From Kofleriaceae bacterium (lineage in GTDB: Bacteria; Myxococcota_A; Polyangia; Haliangiales; Haliangiaceae), in the NCBI GenBank assembly GCA_018057825.1, contig JAGPCY010000016.1:62001-126000 (forward strand): DNA of 64,000 bases, in the 5' to 3' direction. The notes under the pieces were generated by a model, which was given only the letters and a program-made list of their open reading frames with translations, had not been told where the DNA came from and ran no database searches. Below are positions 30,992 to 40,676 of the stretch, in pieces; position 1 is the stretch's first letter, and each line of letters starts with the position of its first letter. Position numbers and translations under genes: made by a program.

Positions 30992-31953
30992 CCGCGGCCG
31001 GCGGTGAGGCGCGCGACGCGATCGAGGGCGCGGCTGACCCGACGAGTGAACGCCGCGCGTTGCACCGCCAGCGTCGCCAGCCCGGCGATCACCATGACCG
31101 CGAGGTTGAGCGCGAGCTGCACCGCGGCGCCCCGGACCTCGGCGCCGGCGCCGTAGGCGACCGCGACCCCGGCGTTGGCGGCGGCCGGGATCGTGGTCAC
31201 CGAGATCAGGACGCCGATCAAGGTCCCCGACGACGCGGTGGTGAGCGACAGCATGCCGGCGACCCCGGCGGCGGCCGCGATGATCACGGCGAAGCTGTCG
31301 GGCCGCGAGATGAACAGCGTATCGGGGTGCATGCTGGCGGTGAGATCCGCGGGCGCCAGGCCGGTGGCGCGGAACGCCCAGGCGGCGACGATCGCGGCGG
31401 CGATCGCGGCCGCGAAGCCGAGGGCGAGGCTGGTCAGGCCCTGGCGCGCCAGGCTGGGCTTGCGCTGCACCAGGCCCACGCACAGCGCGGCCAGGGGGCC
31501 GAACTCCGGGCCGACGACCATCGCCCCGACGATCAGCACCAGCGAGTCGGTGAGGATGCCGACCACCGCGATCACCGTCGCCACCATCATGTACGTGAGG
31601 AACGCGACCGACAGCTCGGCCATGGTCGCGACGCGATCCTCGACCTCCTCCCACACCACCGCGTCGGCGGTGGCGCCGTCGGCCGCGGCGCCGGCGCGAT
31701 CCGAGGCCGCCGACACCGCGGCGTCGAGCCGATCGAGCGTGATCGAGCCGTGAGCGGTGACCCCGAGCTCGGCCAGCGCGGTCACCACCGGCGAGCCACT
31801 CGACACCGCGAGCGTGCACTGGATCAGATCGCCGGGCGGCCGCCGGCCGGCGCCGGGCAGGTGGACCAGATCGGTCACCTCAGGCAGGCCCTCGAGGTAG
31901 GCCAGCACCTTGGGGGCGGTGTCGACCGGCGCGACGATCCGGACCAGCAGCAT
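30976..31953 (-). CDS. DUF389 (TIGR00341-type) membrane protein, 325 aa
   Basis: A soluble N-terminal region of about 110 residues with an ACT-like look ([20 protein letters not shown]) precedes about six hydrophobic helices ([38 protein letters not shown], and four more to residue 310). The conserved [15 protein letters not shown] pattern is diagnostic of DUF389; the biochemical function of the family is not established. It lies antisense inside the trp gene set, between trpF (16 bp overlap) and the divergent trpB. TAGCGT seven bases upstream of the ATG is its probable -10. Confidence 0.88.
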   Translation of the reverse strand: MLLVRIVAPVDTAPKVLAYLEGLPEVTDLVHLPGAGRRPPGDLIQCTLAVSSGSPVVTALAELGVTAHGSITLDRLDAAVSAASDRAGAAADGATADAVVWEEVEDRVATMAELSVAFLTYMMVATVIAVVGILTDSLVLIVGAMVVGPEFGPLAALCVGLVQRKPSLARQGLTSLALGFAAAIAAAIVAAWAFRATGLAPADLTASMHPDTLFISRPDSFAVIIAAAAGVAGMLSLTTASSGTLIGVLISVTTIPAAANAGVAVAYGAGAEVRGAAVQLALNLAVMVIAGLATLAVQRAAFTRRVSRALDRVARLTAGRGYRRR

Positions 31954-31960
31954 GGCGGCG

Positions 31961-31966
31961 ACGCTA
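31961..31966 (-). promoter_or_regulatory. Putative leaderless -10 for the DUF389 gene
   Basis: TAGCGT on the minus strand, 7 nt upstream of the ATG at 31953. Confidence 0.45.
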
Positions 31967-31986
31967 CCGCGCCCCGCGGTCGGGGC

Positions 31987-31992
31987 TAGACT
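31987..31992 (+). promoter_or_regulatory. Putative leaderless -10 for trpB
   Basis: TAGACT, 8 nt upstream of the ATG at 32001. It implies that trpBA has its own promoter, separate from trpEGDCF. Confidence 0.45.
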
Positions 31993-32000
31993 CCGGTCCG

Positions 32001-33215
32001 ATGATCCTCGCCACCGCTCACGATCCCGGACCGCGCGGCCGCTTCGGCCAGTTCGGCGGTCAATACGTCGCCGAGACGCTCATGCCGGCCCTGGCCGAGC
32101 TCGAGGCGGCCTGGCGGATCGCGCGGGTCGACGCCGGGTTCGGCGCCGAGGTCGGCGCGCTCCTGACCGACTACGTCGGGCGCCCGTCGCGCTTGTACCG
32201 GGCCGAGCGCTTCGGCGCCGAGGTCGGCGCCACCGTCTTGCTCAAGCGCGAGGACCTGAACCACACCGGCGCTCACAAGATCAACAACTGCGTCGGCCAG
32301 GCGCTCCTGGCGCGCCGCATGGGCAAGCGCCGGCTGATCGCCGAGACCGGCGCCGGCCAGCACGGCGTCGCGACCGCGACCGTGGCCGCGCTGTTCGGCA
32401 TGCCGTGCGACGTGTACATGGGCGCCGAGGACGTGGCGCGCCAGTCGCTCAACGTGTTTCGCATGAAGCTCCTGGGCGCGCGGGTGATCGCGGTCGAGAG
32501 CGGCACCCGGACCCTCAAGGACGCGATGAACGAGGCGCTGCGCGATTGGGTCACCAACGTCGGCGACACCTTCTACGTGATCGGCTCGGTGGCCGGCCCT
32601 CACCCGTATCCGTGGATGGTGCGCGAGCTGCAGGGCGTGATCGGGGTCGAGGCCCGGGCGCAGTGCCTCGAGGCCCTGGGGCGACTGCCTGACGCGGTGG
32701 TCGCGTGTGTCGGCGGCGGCTCCAACGCGGCGGGGATCTTCGCCGGGTTCGTCGACGACCCGGGGGTCGAGCTGGTCGGCGTCGAGGCCGCGGGCGATGG
32801 CGTGGCCAGCGGTCGCCACGCCGCGACCCTGGGCGCCGGGCGGGTCGGGGTCCTCCACGGCTCGAAGTCCTACGTCCTCACCCACGGCGATGACGCCCGG
32901 GTCGGACAGATCGCCGAGGCCCACTCGATCTCGGCCGGCCTCGACTACCCCGGGGTGGGCCCCGAGCACGCCCACTGGCGCGACGTCGGGCGGGCGCGCT
33001 ACCTGGCCCGCACCGACGACGAGGCCCTGGCGGGCCTGCAGCTCCTGGCTCGCACCGAGGGGATCTTGTGCGCGCTCGAGACCGCCCACGCGGTGGCGGC
33101 GGTGGCCGAGGTCGCGCGCGGGCGAGGGCCCGACGCTGCGATCGTCGTCAACCTGAGCGGGCGCGGCGACAAGGACATGATCACGGTCGCGCAGCGTCTG
33201 GGGGTGACGCTGTGA
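32001..33215 (+). CDS. trpB: Tryptophan synthase beta chain, 404 aa
   Basis: PLP enzyme that joins indole and serine. Seen: [35 protein letters not shown] with the PLP-binding Lys, [19 protein letters not shown] with the catalytic Glu, GSRTLKDA-like [29 protein letters not shown] (phosphate-binding) and [12 protein letters not shown]. TrpB1-type, the form that partners with TrpA. Its stop overlaps the trpA GTG. Confidence 0.98.
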   Translation: MILATAHDPGPRGRFGQFGGQYVAETLMPALAELEAAWRIARVDAGFGAEVGALLTDYVGRPSRLYRAERFGAEVGATVLLKREDLNHTGAHKINNCVGQALLARRMGKRRLIAETGAGQHGVATATVAALFGMPCDVYMGAEDVARQSLNVFRMKLLGARVIAVESGTRTLKDAMNEALRDWVTNVGDTFYVIGSVAGPHPYPWMVRELQGVIGVEARAQCLEALGRLPDAVVACVGGGSNAAGIFAGFVDDPGVELVGVEAAGDGVASGRHAATLGAGRVGVLHGSKSYVLTHGDDARVGQIAEAHSISAGLDYPGVGPEHAHWRDVGRARYLARTDDEALAGLQLLARTEGILCALETAHAVAAVAEVARGRGPDAAIVVNLSGRGDKDMITVAQRLGVTL

Positions 33216-34066
33216 CCGCCGCGGGCCAGGGCGGCGCGAGCGGCGTCGCCACCGCCGCGCGGCTGCGGGCGCGGCTGGCCACGGTGGCCGCCGAGGGCCG
33301 GGCCGCGCTGATCGTCTATCTGACCGCCGGCGATCCGAGTCCCGCCGCGACCGCCGCGATCATCGGCGCCGCCGCCCGCGCGGGCGCCGACGTGATCGAG
33401 CTCGGCGTGCCGTTCTCCGATCCGTCGGCGGACGGCCGGGCGATCCAGGCGGCGATGGAGCGCGCGCTGGCCGCTGGCGCCGGCCTGGCCAGCGCGCTGG
33501 CCGCGGTCGCCGAGGTCCGGACCGCCGGGGTCGAGGTGCCGATCGTGCTGTTCGGCTACTACAACCCGATCTTCGTCTACGGGGTCGAGCGGTTCGCCGC
33601 CGCCGCGGCCGCCGCCGGCGTCGACGCCACGCTCACGGTCGATCTGCCGATCGACGAGCTCGACGAACTGGCGGCGCCGCTGGGCGCTCACGGCGTCGGC
33701 GTGATCCCGCTGGTGGCGCCGACCTCGACCCCGGCGCGCATCGCGCGGCTGCGCGCGCTGGCGCCGGCCTTCGTCTACTACATCTCGCTCACCGGGGTCA
33801 CCGGCGCGGCCTTCGACGCGGCCCGGGTCGCCGGCGAGCGCATCGCGGCGATCCGCACGGCCGCCGGCGCCCCGGTCGCGGTCGGCTTCGGGATCAAGAC
33901 CGGCGCCGACGCCGCGGCGGTGGCCGCGGTGGCCGATGGCGTCGTGGTCGGCTCGGCGGTGGTCGAGCGGATCGCGGCCGCCGGAGCCGCGGGGGCCGCC
34001 GCGGCGGTGGCCGCGTTCGTCGGCGAGCTGCGCGAGGCGATCGACGGCGTCGCGCGGCGGGGATAG
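33212..34066 (+). CDS. trpA: Tryptophan synthase alpha chain, 284 aa
   Basis: TIM-barrel subunit that splits indole-3-glycerol phosphate to indole. Seen: [44 protein letters not shown] with the catalytic Glu (the catalytic Asp is in [11 protein letters not shown]), [40 protein letters not shown] and [11 protein letters not shown]. The canonical PFSDPxADGP motif reads SADGR here, a small change near the substrate phosphate. Coupled to trpB by a GTGA overlap. A hexanucleotide tract begins two bases after the stop. Confidence 0.97.
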   Translation: MTAAGQGGASGVATAARLRARLATVAAEGRAALIVYLTAGDPSPAATAAIIGAAARAGADVIELGVPFSDPSADGRAIQAAMERALAAGAGLASALAAVAEVRTAGVEVPIVLFGYYNPIFVYGVERFAAAAAAAGVDATLTVDLPIDELDELAAPLGAHGVGVIPLVAPTSTPARIARLRALAPAFVYYISLTGVTGAAFDAARVAGERIAAIRTAAGAPVAVGFGIKTGADAAAVAAVADGVVVGSAVVERIAAAGAAGAAAAVAAFVGELREAIDGVARRG

Positions 34067-34068
34067 GC

Positions 34069-34204
34069 CGAGACAGAGACCGAGACCGAGGCCGAGACCG
34101 AGACCGAGACCGAGACCGAGGCCGAGACCGAGACCGAGGCCGAGACCGAGACCGAGACCGAGACCGAGGCCGGGACCGAGACCGAGGCCGGGACCGAGAC
34201 CGAG
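34069..34204. repeat. Hexanucleotide tract 4 (GAGACC/GAGGCC)
   Basis: About 22 hexamers on the plus strand, filling the whole gap between the convergent trpA stop (34066) and the stop of the minus-strand DUF721 gene (34208). Confidence 0.92.
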
Positions 34205-34207
34205 GGG

Positions 34208-34714
34208 TCAGCGATCGTTGCGGGTGCGGACGGCCGCGATCACCGCGCGCAGCTCGGGATCGTCGATCGCCGCGCACTCGGCGGCGATCGCGTCGGCGCG
34301 CTCAGGTGGCGCGGCGATCGGGGCGCGCCGCGGCGGGCGGAGCCGCCGGCCGCGCGCCTCCAGGTAGCGGGCCAGCAGATCGTCGTCGCCGGCCGCGCGC
34401 GCCGCGCCGAAGTGCAGGCGCAGCTCGCGCACCACCGGCGCGCCGATGGCGGCGTTGATCTTGGACACCAAGGTCGGCGCCAGGAGCCGCAGCTCCTGCA
34501 TCCAGGTCGAGGTCCGGACCCACACCGCGAGCACCCCGTCGAACAGGCTGTCGGGCCGGCTGACCCGGCCGATCTGCGCGCCGACGATCTCGGACCAGCG
34601 CTGGTGGATCGTGATCGCCTGCATCACCGGGGTGAGGCCGTAGCGCTCGACCAGGCCGGCGATCGCCGCCTCGGCCGACACGGTGTCGGCGGCCCGCGGG
34701 TAGGCGTCGCGCAC
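34208..34714 (-). CDS. DciA-like (DUF721) protein, 168 aa
   Basis: The middle of the protein (about 20-105) follows the DUF721/DciA pattern: a helix with LVERYGLTPVMQAITIHQRWSEIVGAQIG, then P-x-SLFDGVLAVWVRTSTWMQELRLL and a final strand VVRELRLHFG. DciA proteins help load the replicative helicase in many bacteria; a role in replication or nucleic-acid binding is inferred from the family. A basic tail (ARGRRLRPPRRAP) follows. GTG start 2 bp after the PilZ gene stop, so the two form a unit. The gene ends at hexanucleotide tract 4. Confidence 0.7.
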   Translation of the reverse strand: MRDAYPRAADTVSAEAAIAGLVERYGLTPVMQAITIHQRWSEIVGAQIGRVSRPDSLFDGVLAVWVRTSTWMQELRLLAPTLVSKINAAIGAPVVRELRLHFGAARAAGDDDLLARYLEARGRRLRPPRRAPIAAPPERADAIAAECAAIDDPELRAVIAAVRTRNDR

Positions 34715-34716
34715 GG

Positions 34717-35334
34717 CTACTCGGAGACCAGGCGCCGCACCAGCTCGCGCAGGCGGCGGGCGCCGTCGCTGTCGCGGCTGACGAAGCGCAGCCCGGCGGC
34801 CTCGCTCGGCGTGTGGTAGTTGACCTTGGCCGCGATCGTCATCGGCACCACCGCGCCGGGCGGCACCAGCTCGAGGACGACCTCGCTGCCGAGCGCGGGC
34901 GGCTCGGCAGCGGTGAGGAGCGCACCGCCGGCGCCGATCTCGATCAACGTGCCGTCCTGCGCCGCCAGACGCTCGCTGGTGCGGAACGTGACGGGCACGT
35001 CGACCGGGAAGCGGTCGTGCTTGCGGCGCGGGATCGCGACCAGCTTGCCGGCCAGGGCGTCGTCGATGAAGGCCCGCTTGTGGGCCTCGCCCTCGACCAG
35101 CGCGACCTTGGCCCCGGCCCGGACCCGCAGGCGGGGCAGGGCCGGTTGCCACGACTCGACGTCGGCGCGGATCACGACCTTGTTGGGCAAGGCCGGCGCC
35201 GACACCTCGACCAGGACCGGCTCGCCGTCGGCGACCCGCGCGGTGGTCGGCACGAACAGGCGGTCGCCCTGGGGGCCGGGAAAGCACCCGCGCCACTCAT
35301 CGGCGTTGCGAACCCGGAGGCGGAGCAGACGCAT
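34717..35334 (-). CDS. PilZ-domain protein, possible c-di-GMP effector, 205 aa
   Basis: The C-terminal half (about 105-205) has the PilZ pattern: an Arg-rich start IPRRKHDRFPVDVPVTFR (RxxxR), then a strand with IEIGAGGALLTA in place of the usual D/NxSxxGG, and NYHTPSEAAGLRFVSR later. The first motif is intact, the second is changed (Asp/Asn and Ser replaced by Glu and Gly), so c-di-GMP binding is uncertain. The N-terminal half looks like a second PilZ-like beta domain. ATG at 35334, with TACCGT 6 nt upstream. Confidence 0.72.
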   Translation of the reverse strand: MRLLRLRVRNADEWRGCFPGPQGDRLFVPTTARVADGEPVLVEVSAPALPNKVVIRADVESWQPALPRLRVRAGAKVALVEGEAHKRAFIDDALAGKLVAIPRRKHDRFPVDVPVTFRTSERLAAQDGTLIEIGAGGALLTAAEPPALGSEVVLELVPPGAVVPMTIAAKVNYHTPSEAAGLRFVSRDSDGARRLRELVRRLVSE

Positions 35335-35340
35335 GCCGTG

Positions 35341-35346
35341 ACGGTA
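35341..35346 (-). promoter_or_regulatory. Putative leaderless -10 for the PilZ gene
   Basis: TACCGT on the minus strand, 6 nt upstream of the ATG at 35334. Confidence 0.45.
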
Positions 35347-35393
35347 ACCCCAGGTTTCACCGAATGTCGACCCCTGGCGATCGCCTGGGGCGG

Positions 35394-36113
35394 TCAGCGT
35401 CCGAGCCGGAGCTGCCAGACCTTGGCCATGGCCTCGACGAAGATCTTGCGGGACATCTTGGATTGGCCGATCCGGCGATCGACGAAGACGATCGGGATCT
35501 CGACGACGGTCAGCCCGGCCTCGATCGCCCGGTACTTCATCTCGATCTGGAAGCCGTAGCCGTTCGAGCTGATCGCGCCAAGATCGATGGCCTCGAGGGC
35601 GCGGCGCCGCCAGCAGATGAAGCCGGCGGTGACGTCGCGGACGTCGATCCCGAGGATCGTGCGGGCGTACAGGCTGCCGCCGCGGGAGATCAGCTTGCGT
35701 CCTAGACCCCAGTTGCGGGTGCCGCCGCCGTCGACGTAGCGCGAGCCGATCACGACGTCGGCGCCGGCCGCCGCCCGCGCGTACATGGCCGGCAGGTAGC
35801 CGGGGTCGTGGCTGAAGTCGGCGTCCATCTCCCACAAGAGCTCGAAGCCGCGGGCCAGCCCCCAGCGGAAGCCGTCGAGGTACGCGGTGCCCAGGCCGAG
35901 CTTGCCGGCGCGGTGGAGCACGTGGACCCGGGGTTCGCGCGCGGCGATCTCGTCGAGCACCTCGCCGGTGCCGTCGGGGGAGTTGTCATCGACGAACAGG
36001 AGCTCGGCGCCCGGCAAGGCCGGCAGGAACCGCGCGACCACCTCGGCGACGTTGCCGCGCTCGTTGTACGTCGGGACGATGATCAGCGCGCGGAGTCGGG
36101 CCGGCTCGGACAT
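35394..36113 (-). CDS. Polyprenol-phosphate mannosyltransferase (DPM1-like GT2), 239 aa
   Basis: Family 2 glycosyltransferase of the dolichol/polyprenol-phosphate mannose synthase type. Seen: ALIIVPTYNERGNVAEVV, LLFVDDNSPDGTGEVLDEIA, the KLGLGTAYLDGFRWGLARG segment, WEMDADFSHDPGYLP with the DAD metal motif, and the hallmark ISSNGYGFQIEMKYRAIEAG and VEIPIVFVDRRIGQSKMS. No C-terminal membrane domain, as in the soluble class. An ATG four codons upstream (36125) is possible, but a TATGGT hexamer placed 7 nt before 36113 overlaps it and favours 36113. Confidence 0.92.
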   Translation of the reverse strand: MSEPARLRALIIVPTYNERGNVAEVVARFLPALPGAELLFVDDNSPDGTGEVLDEIAAREPRVHVLHRAGKLGLGTAYLDGFRWGLARGFELLWEMDADFSHDPGYLPAMYARAAAGADVVIGSRYVDGGGTRNWGLGRKLISRGGSLYARTILGIDVRDVTAGFICWRRRALEAIDLGAISSNGYGFQIEMKYRAIEAGLTVVEIPIVFVDRRIGQSKMSRKIFVEAMAKVWQLRLGR

Positions 36114-36120
36114 CGCGCGC

Positions 36121-36126
36121 ACCATA
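36121..36126 (-). promoter_or_regulatory. Putative leaderless -10 deciding the DPM1-like start
   Basis: TATGGT on the minus strand, 7 nt upstream of the ATG at 36113. It includes the alternative ATG at 36125, which would then not be transcribed. Confidence 0.5.
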
Positions 36127-36137
36127 CCCGATCCCGG

Positions 36138-36419
36138 TCAGGCGCGGCGGCGGCCCCGGCGCCGCGCCTCGTCCGACTCCGCGGCCTCGGCGGCGGCCTC
36201 GGCGGCGAGCTGCGCCTCGATCGCCTCGAGGCGCGCGTTGGTCGCGGCCAGGTCGGCGCGGCTCGGCAGATCGAGGACGACCCGCAGCCGACCGGCTAGG
36301 GCGCCGAGGGTGAAGCCGACCCGATCGCGGACCACCGCCAGGCGGGTGGCCAGGGCGGGGGGCAGGCGCGACGAGGTGGGCGACGGGGTGGGCGTCGAGG
36401 CGTCGGTGGCGATGCTCAT
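36138..36419 (-). CDS. Small helical protein with coiled-coil C-terminus, 93 aa
   Basis: A Thr/Pro/Ser-rich N-terminus is followed by an amphipathic helix (LATRLAVVRDRVGFTLGALAGRLRVVLDLPS) and a coiled-coil-like segment ADLAATNARLEAIEAQLAAEAA, ending in an Arg-rich tail. The LPSRADLAATNARLEAIE pattern recalls the C-terminus of phasin-like proteins, but the match is weak. ATG at 36419 with GAGG close upstream and CATTAT 9 nt away. It lies 25 bp upstream of the DPM1-like gene on the same strand and is divergent from the aminotransferase gene. Confidence 0.55.
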   Translation of the reverse strand: MSIATDASTPTPSPTSSRLPPALATRLAVVRDRVGFTLGALAGRLRVVLDLPSRADLAATNARLEAIEAQLAAEAAAEAAESDEARRRGRRRA

Positions 36420-36510
36420 GCCCTCTGCATAATGCGGCGCGTCATTGCGCGCAAGAAATAAAGATCGTTCAGGAAACGAGGTCGATTCGGGGTCTGCTAC
36501 AACGCCCGGG

Positions 36511-37374
36511 ATGCCCGAGGTCGCGGCCGTCGACGGCCTGATCACGCCGCTGGCCGCCGCGGTCGTCCCGGTGACCGATCGCGGTCTCCTGTACGGCGAC
36601 CACGTCTTCGAGGTCGCGGTCGCCGTCGCCGGTCGCGTGATCGACGGGTCGGCCCACCTGGCCCGCTTGGCCGACGGCGCCGCGCAGTTGGGGTTGCCGC
36701 CACCGGCGGCGGCGCTGCCGTCGTGGATCGCCGCCGCGCTCGCCGCCGCCGCGCTGCCGCGGGCCGTGGTCCGGGTGGTGTGGACCCGCGGCGATGGCGC
36801 GGGCGTCCGGCCGTCCCCGAGCGCCCGCGGCCGCGCGATCGTGCTCGTGACCGCGTGGACCGATCCGCCGCCGGCGCCGCTGACCCTGGCCACGGTGGCG
36901 ATCGATCGCAGCGGACGGAGCGGCGCGCTGGTGCCGGCCGCGGTCAAGTCCGGCAACTACCTGGCCAGCGTGTTGGCGCTGGCGGCCGCCGAAGCGGCAG
37001 GCGCCGACGACGCGCTCCTGGTCGATCCCGAGGACCAGGTCTGTGAGACCGCGACCGGAAACGTCGCGATCGTCGAGGGCGGCGCGGTGTGGTTCGCGGC
37101 GGGCGCGGCGCTCGCCGGCGTGACCGCGGCGCGGGTGGCGGCGCTCCTGCGCGCTGACGGCGTGGTGGTCGGCGCGACCGCGATCACGCGCTCGCGCCTC
37201 GCGGCCGCCGAGGAGGTGTTCGTCACCAGCAGCCGGCGCGGCGTGGTCGCGGTCGCCCGGCTCGACGACGTGCCCTGGCGCCCCGGCCCGACCACCGCGC
37301 GCGCCGCCGATCGCTACCGCGCGTGGCGCGACGGCGCGCCGGCCGGCGATGCCGCGCCGCCGGCCGCGCTATAG
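36511..37374 (+). CDS. Class IV PLP aminotransferase (branched-chain or ADC-lyase type), 287 aa
   Basis: Fold-type IV PLP enzyme. Seen: PVTDRGLLYGDHVFEV near the N-terminus (the RGLLYGDGVFE signature), the catalytic Lys in PAAVKSGNYLASVLA, and the cofactor-phosphate region ETATGNVAIVEG with EEVFVTSSRRGVVAV downstream. The family includes branched-chain aminotransferases, D-amino-acid transaminases and aminodeoxychorismate lyase; I cannot separate these by eye. ATG 36511 is preferred over an upstream in-frame start. Its TAG stop lies inside the -10 hexamer of the next gene. Confidence 0.85.
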   Translation: MPEVAAVDGLITPLAAAVVPVTDRGLLYGDHVFEVAVAVAGRVIDGSAHLARLADGAAQLGLPPPAAALPSWIAAALAAAALPRAVVRVVWTRGDGAGVRPSPSARGRAIVLVTAWTDPPPAPLTLATVAIDRSGRSGALVPAAVKSGNYLASVLALAAAEAAGADDALLVDPEDQVCETATGNVAIVEGGAVWFAAGAALAGVTAARVAALLRADGVVVGATAITRSRLAAAEEVFVTSSRRGVVAVARLDDVPWRPGPTTARAADRYRAWRDGAPAGDAAPPAAL

Positions 37375-37375
37375 T
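37370..37375 (+). promoter_or_regulatory. Putative leaderless -10 overlapping a stop codon
   Basis: TATAGT, the closest match to TATAAT among these sites, 7 nt upstream of the ATG at 37383. Its TAG is the stop codon of the aminotransferase gene. Confidence 0.55.
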
Positions 37376-37382
37376 GCGCGCG

Positions 37383-39098
37383 ATGGCCCGCCGTGATGCG
37401 CGCACCCTCCGCGACGACGCGACCCGCGCCGCCGCCGAGGGCAAGCACAAGCGCGCGATCGAGTGCTACCTCGAGCTCGAGCAGCTCGAGCCCTACGAAC
37501 CCAACTGGCCCAAGCGCGCAGCCGAGACCTACCGCCGGATCGATCGCAGCCGCGAAGCGGTCGCCGCCTACGAGCGCGCGATCGAGCGCTACGTCGCGGG
37601 CGGGTTCATGGTCCAGGCCATCGCGGTGTGCAAGATCATCCTGTCGATCGATCCGGCCCACGACAGCGCCAAGCGGCGGCTGGCCGCGATCTCCGAGCAG
37701 CAAGACGGCGCGCGGTCCCAGGCCGGGGTGCTCGCCGATCGCCATCAGTCGCTGCACGGCCTGCCGGTGGTCGATCTGCTGCGGGCCTCCGGGGAGGCGC
37801 CGGTGGCGCCGCCGCCGCGGACCCGGTCGGTGACCATGCCCCCGGCGGTGACCTTCACGCCGCCGCCGCCGCCCGAGCAGGTCGACGTCGAGGCGCCCGA
37901 GTTCGTCTTGCCGTCCTCCGAGCTCGAGGTCATCGACGATCGCGATCGCTCGTCGGGCTCGATCACGATCGATCGCGGCGCCCCGCTCGACTCGGTCGAC
38001 CTGGCGGCGGTCATGCCCGGCGCCCAGCCGGCCTACACCGACGGTGAGTCAGCCGGCATCATCGTCATCCCCATCGACGACGGGCCGCTCGACGACGGCC
38101 CGTTCGACGACGGGCGGTTCGACGGCTCGAGCCCGTCGGTCGAGATCGTGCCGATGACCGACGACGCTCCCGACAGCGAGGCCGGGATCGAGGTCGAGCT
38201 GGCCGGCGATCCCGAGGAGCTGTCGCTCGACGATCTCGAGGAGGTGCCGCTTCTGGCCGAGCCGCGGCCGTACTCGGCGGCGGCGCGCCGGGCCCTGTCG
38301 GCGACCCCGCTGTTCGCGAGCCTCGCCCCCGGGGCGCTCGAATCGCTCATCGATCGGCTGACCCTGGTCGACCTGATCCCGGGCGAGGTCTTGTTCCGCC
38401 AGGGCGACCCTGGCACCGCGCTCTACGTCGTCGTCGACGGCGAGGTGGCGGTGGTCAGCGAGGGCCCGCCGCGGCTCGAGGTGTCACGCCTGGGCGCCGG
38501 AGCGTTCTTCGGCGAGGTCGCGCTGGTCACCGAGCAACCGCGGTCGGCGACCATCGAGGCCACGGCCGCGACTCAGCTCCTGGCCATCGATCGCGACGTG
38601 ATCGCCGGTCTGGTCTCCGAGCACGCCGACGTGTTGCCGGTGATCCTGCGCTTCCTGCGCGAGCGCCTGGTCGATCGGCTGGTGCGGACCCATCCGCTGT
38701 TCGAGCCCTTCGCCGACGCCGATCGCCGGATGCTGGTCAGCCGCTGGCGGTTCCTCGAGATCGAGCCGGGGACGACGATCACCCAGCAGGGGGTCAAGGC
38801 CCAGGGGCTCTACGCGCTCCTGGCCGGCCGCGCCGACGTCCTCCACGACGGCGCGGTGATCGCCGCGCTCGGCCCCGGCGAGCTGTTCGGCGAGACCTCG
38901 CTCCTGACCGGCTCGCCGTGCCGGATCACCGTGCGCTCGCGCCCCAAGTGTCTGGCGCTGTGCCTGCCGGCCGCCGACTTCCGCGAGATCATCATGACCC
39001 ACCCCCAGGTGCTGTCGTGCATCGGCGAGCTGGTCGACGAGCGCGAGCGCACGCTGTCGGCGCAGCTCTCGCCGAGCGCGCGGGCGAAGATGGTGTGA
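37383..39098 (+). CDS. TPR protein with two cyclic-nucleotide-binding domains, 571 aa
   Basis: N-terminal TPR-like repeats (about 1-90: [45 protein letters not shown]), a long acidic and Pro-rich linker (about 130-310, with [17 protein letters not shown]), then two cNMP domains. Domain 1 is about 315-430 ([46 protein letters not shown]) and keeps the Arg after the cassette. Domain 2 is about 440-560 ([39 protein letters not shown]), where Cys replaces a small residue before Arg. No DNA-binding domain. Coupled to the next gene by TGATG. Confidence 0.8.
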   Translation: MARRDARTLRDDATRAAAEGKHKRAIECYLELEQLEPYEPNWPKRAAETYRRIDRSREAVAAYERAIERYVAGGFMVQAIAVCKIILSIDPAHDSAKRRLAAISEQQDGARSQAGVLADRHQSLHGLPVVDLLRASGEAPVAPPPRTRSVTMPPAVTFTPPPPPEQVDVEAPEFVLPSSELEVIDDRDRSSGSITIDRGAPLDSVDLAAVMPGAQPAYTDGESAGIIVIPIDDGPLDDGPFDDGRFDGSSPSVEIVPMTDDAPDSEAGIEVELAGDPEELSLDDLEEVPLLAEPRPYSAAARRALSATPLFASLAPGALESLIDRLTLVDLIPGEVLFRQGDPGTALYVVVDGEVAVVSEGPPRLEVSRLGAGAFFGEVALVTEQPRSATIEATAATQLLAIDRDVIAGLVSEHADVLPVILRFLRERLVDRLVRTHPLFEPFADADRRMLVSRWRFLEIEPGTTITQQGVKAQGLYALLAGRADVLHDGAVIAALGPGELFGETSLLTGSPCRITVRSRPKCLALCLPAADFREIIMTHPQVLSCIGELVDERERTLSAQLSPSARAKMV

Positions 39099-40402
39099 TG
39101 GGTGAGCTCGAGCGCGCGCGCTTGCGCCGCCGCCTGGCCGCCGACGCCCGGGTCGGCTGGGCGCGGGTGTGGGCCCGCGCCAAGCAGATCCTCACGACCG
39201 ATCCGTCTCGGACCGGCACCGACGATCACATCCTCGACGAGGCCGCCGAGCGCGAGCTGGCCCGGCACGCCGGCCAGATGAAGGGCGGGGTGGCCAAGGT
39301 CGCCCAGCTCCTGGCCTACACCAGCGCTGGCGCGCCGGCCGAGCTCCGGGCGCTGTGGGACGCGGCGCCGGCCGAGACCGCGGCGGCGATCGCCAGCGTG
39401 ATCGAGCGCGAGCTCGGCGCGCCACCCGAGCGGCTGTTCGCGCGCTGGGATCCTGTGCCGATCGCCGCCGCGTCGCTCGGGCAGGTTCACGCCGCGGTCG
39501 ATCACGACGGCCAGGAGCTGGCGGTCAAGGTCCAGTACCCGGGGGTGGCGGCGGCCTTGACCGCCGATCTCGCCGGCGACGGCTTCGTCCGTCGCCTGGC
39601 CGGGCTGCCGCTCGGCGAGGCGCTGTCGGCGCCGGCCCTGGCCGCGGTGCGTCGGGCGATCGTCGCCGAGGTCGACTACCGCGCCGAGGCCGACGCCCTC
39701 GAGCGGGCCGGCGCGGCGTGGGCTGACGACCCGGCGATCCGGATCCCGACGGTGGTGCGGCGCTGGTCGACGCAGCAGGTCTTGACCATGACGCGCGCTC
39801 CTGGCGTCGCGCTGGCCGAGGTCGCCGCCGATGACCGCGCCCTCCACGCCGAGATCGCGGCCGCCATCGTCCGCTTCGCCTGGGGCACGCCGCTTCGCCA
39901 CGGCTTCTTCAACGCCGATCCCAACCCCGGCAACTACCTGATCGAGGTCGGCGACCCGACGCGGGTCTGGTTCCTCGACTTCGGTTGCACCGTCGACCTG
40001 GCGCCAGCCACCGTCGCCGGCGACCTGGCGATCTGGCACGGCATCCTCGACGACGATCTGTTCGCTGGCGCCGAGAAGTTCCGCCTGGCCCTCGACGGCC
40101 TGGGGCTGCTCCGGGCCGCCACCTCGCTGTCGACCGTGGTCCATCGCGACTGGGAGCGCGCGATCGCCGCGCCGTTTTCGACCCGCGAACCCTTCACCTG
40201 GGATCGCCACTACGCTAGCGAGCTGACCACCGCCACCCGCGACGTCCTGGCCGCCGGCGGCCTCGCGCTCTCGCCCGAGGTGACCCTCTTGTGGCGCCAG
40301 CGCATGGGCGTCGCCGCGGTCCTCGGCATGCTCGAACCGCGGGCGCCGTTCCGCCGCATCCTCGCCGACGTCCTCGGCACCGGCCGCCGCGCCCTGCGCT
40401 GA
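39098..40402 (+). CDS. ABC1/AarF (UbiB-type) atypical kinase, 434 aa
   Basis: Atypical protein-kinase-like ATPase. Seen: the Ala-rich loop [11 protein letters not shown] that replaces the P-loop, the ATP Lys in [11 protein letters not shown], Glu in [10 protein letters not shown], catalytic loop [13 protein letters not shown], and metal-binding [10 protein letters not shown]. The KxGQ motif of the UbiB extension is changed to KVAQ (AKVAQLLAY), so autoinhibition by this element may differ. The family supports ubiquinone or lipid metabolism, but the substrate is unclear. No membrane segment at the C-terminus. ATG overlaps the stop of the TPR/cNMP gene. Confidence 0.85.
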   Translation: MGELERARLRRRLAADARVGWARVWARAKQILTTDPSRTGTDDHILDEAAERELARHAGQMKGGVAKVAQLLAYTSAGAPAELRALWDAAPAETAAAIASVIERELGAPPERLFARWDPVPIAAASLGQVHAAVDHDGQELAVKVQYPGVAAALTADLAGDGFVRRLAGLPLGEALSAPALAAVRRAIVAEVDYRAEADALERAGAAWADDPAIRIPTVVRRWSTQQVLTMTRAPGVALAEVAADDRALHAEIAAAIVRFAWGTPLRHGFFNADPNPGNYLIEVGDPTRVWFLDFGCTVDLAPATVAGDLAIWHGILDDDLFAGAEKFRLALDGLGLLRAATSLSTVVHRDWERAIAAPFSTREPFTWDRHYASELTTATRDVLAAGGLALSPEVTLLWRQRMGVAAVLGMLEPRAPFRRILADVLGTGRRALR

Positions 40403-40650
<248 letters not shown>

Positions 40651-40676
40651 CGGCTGGTGGACGGTTCGTCCGAGGT

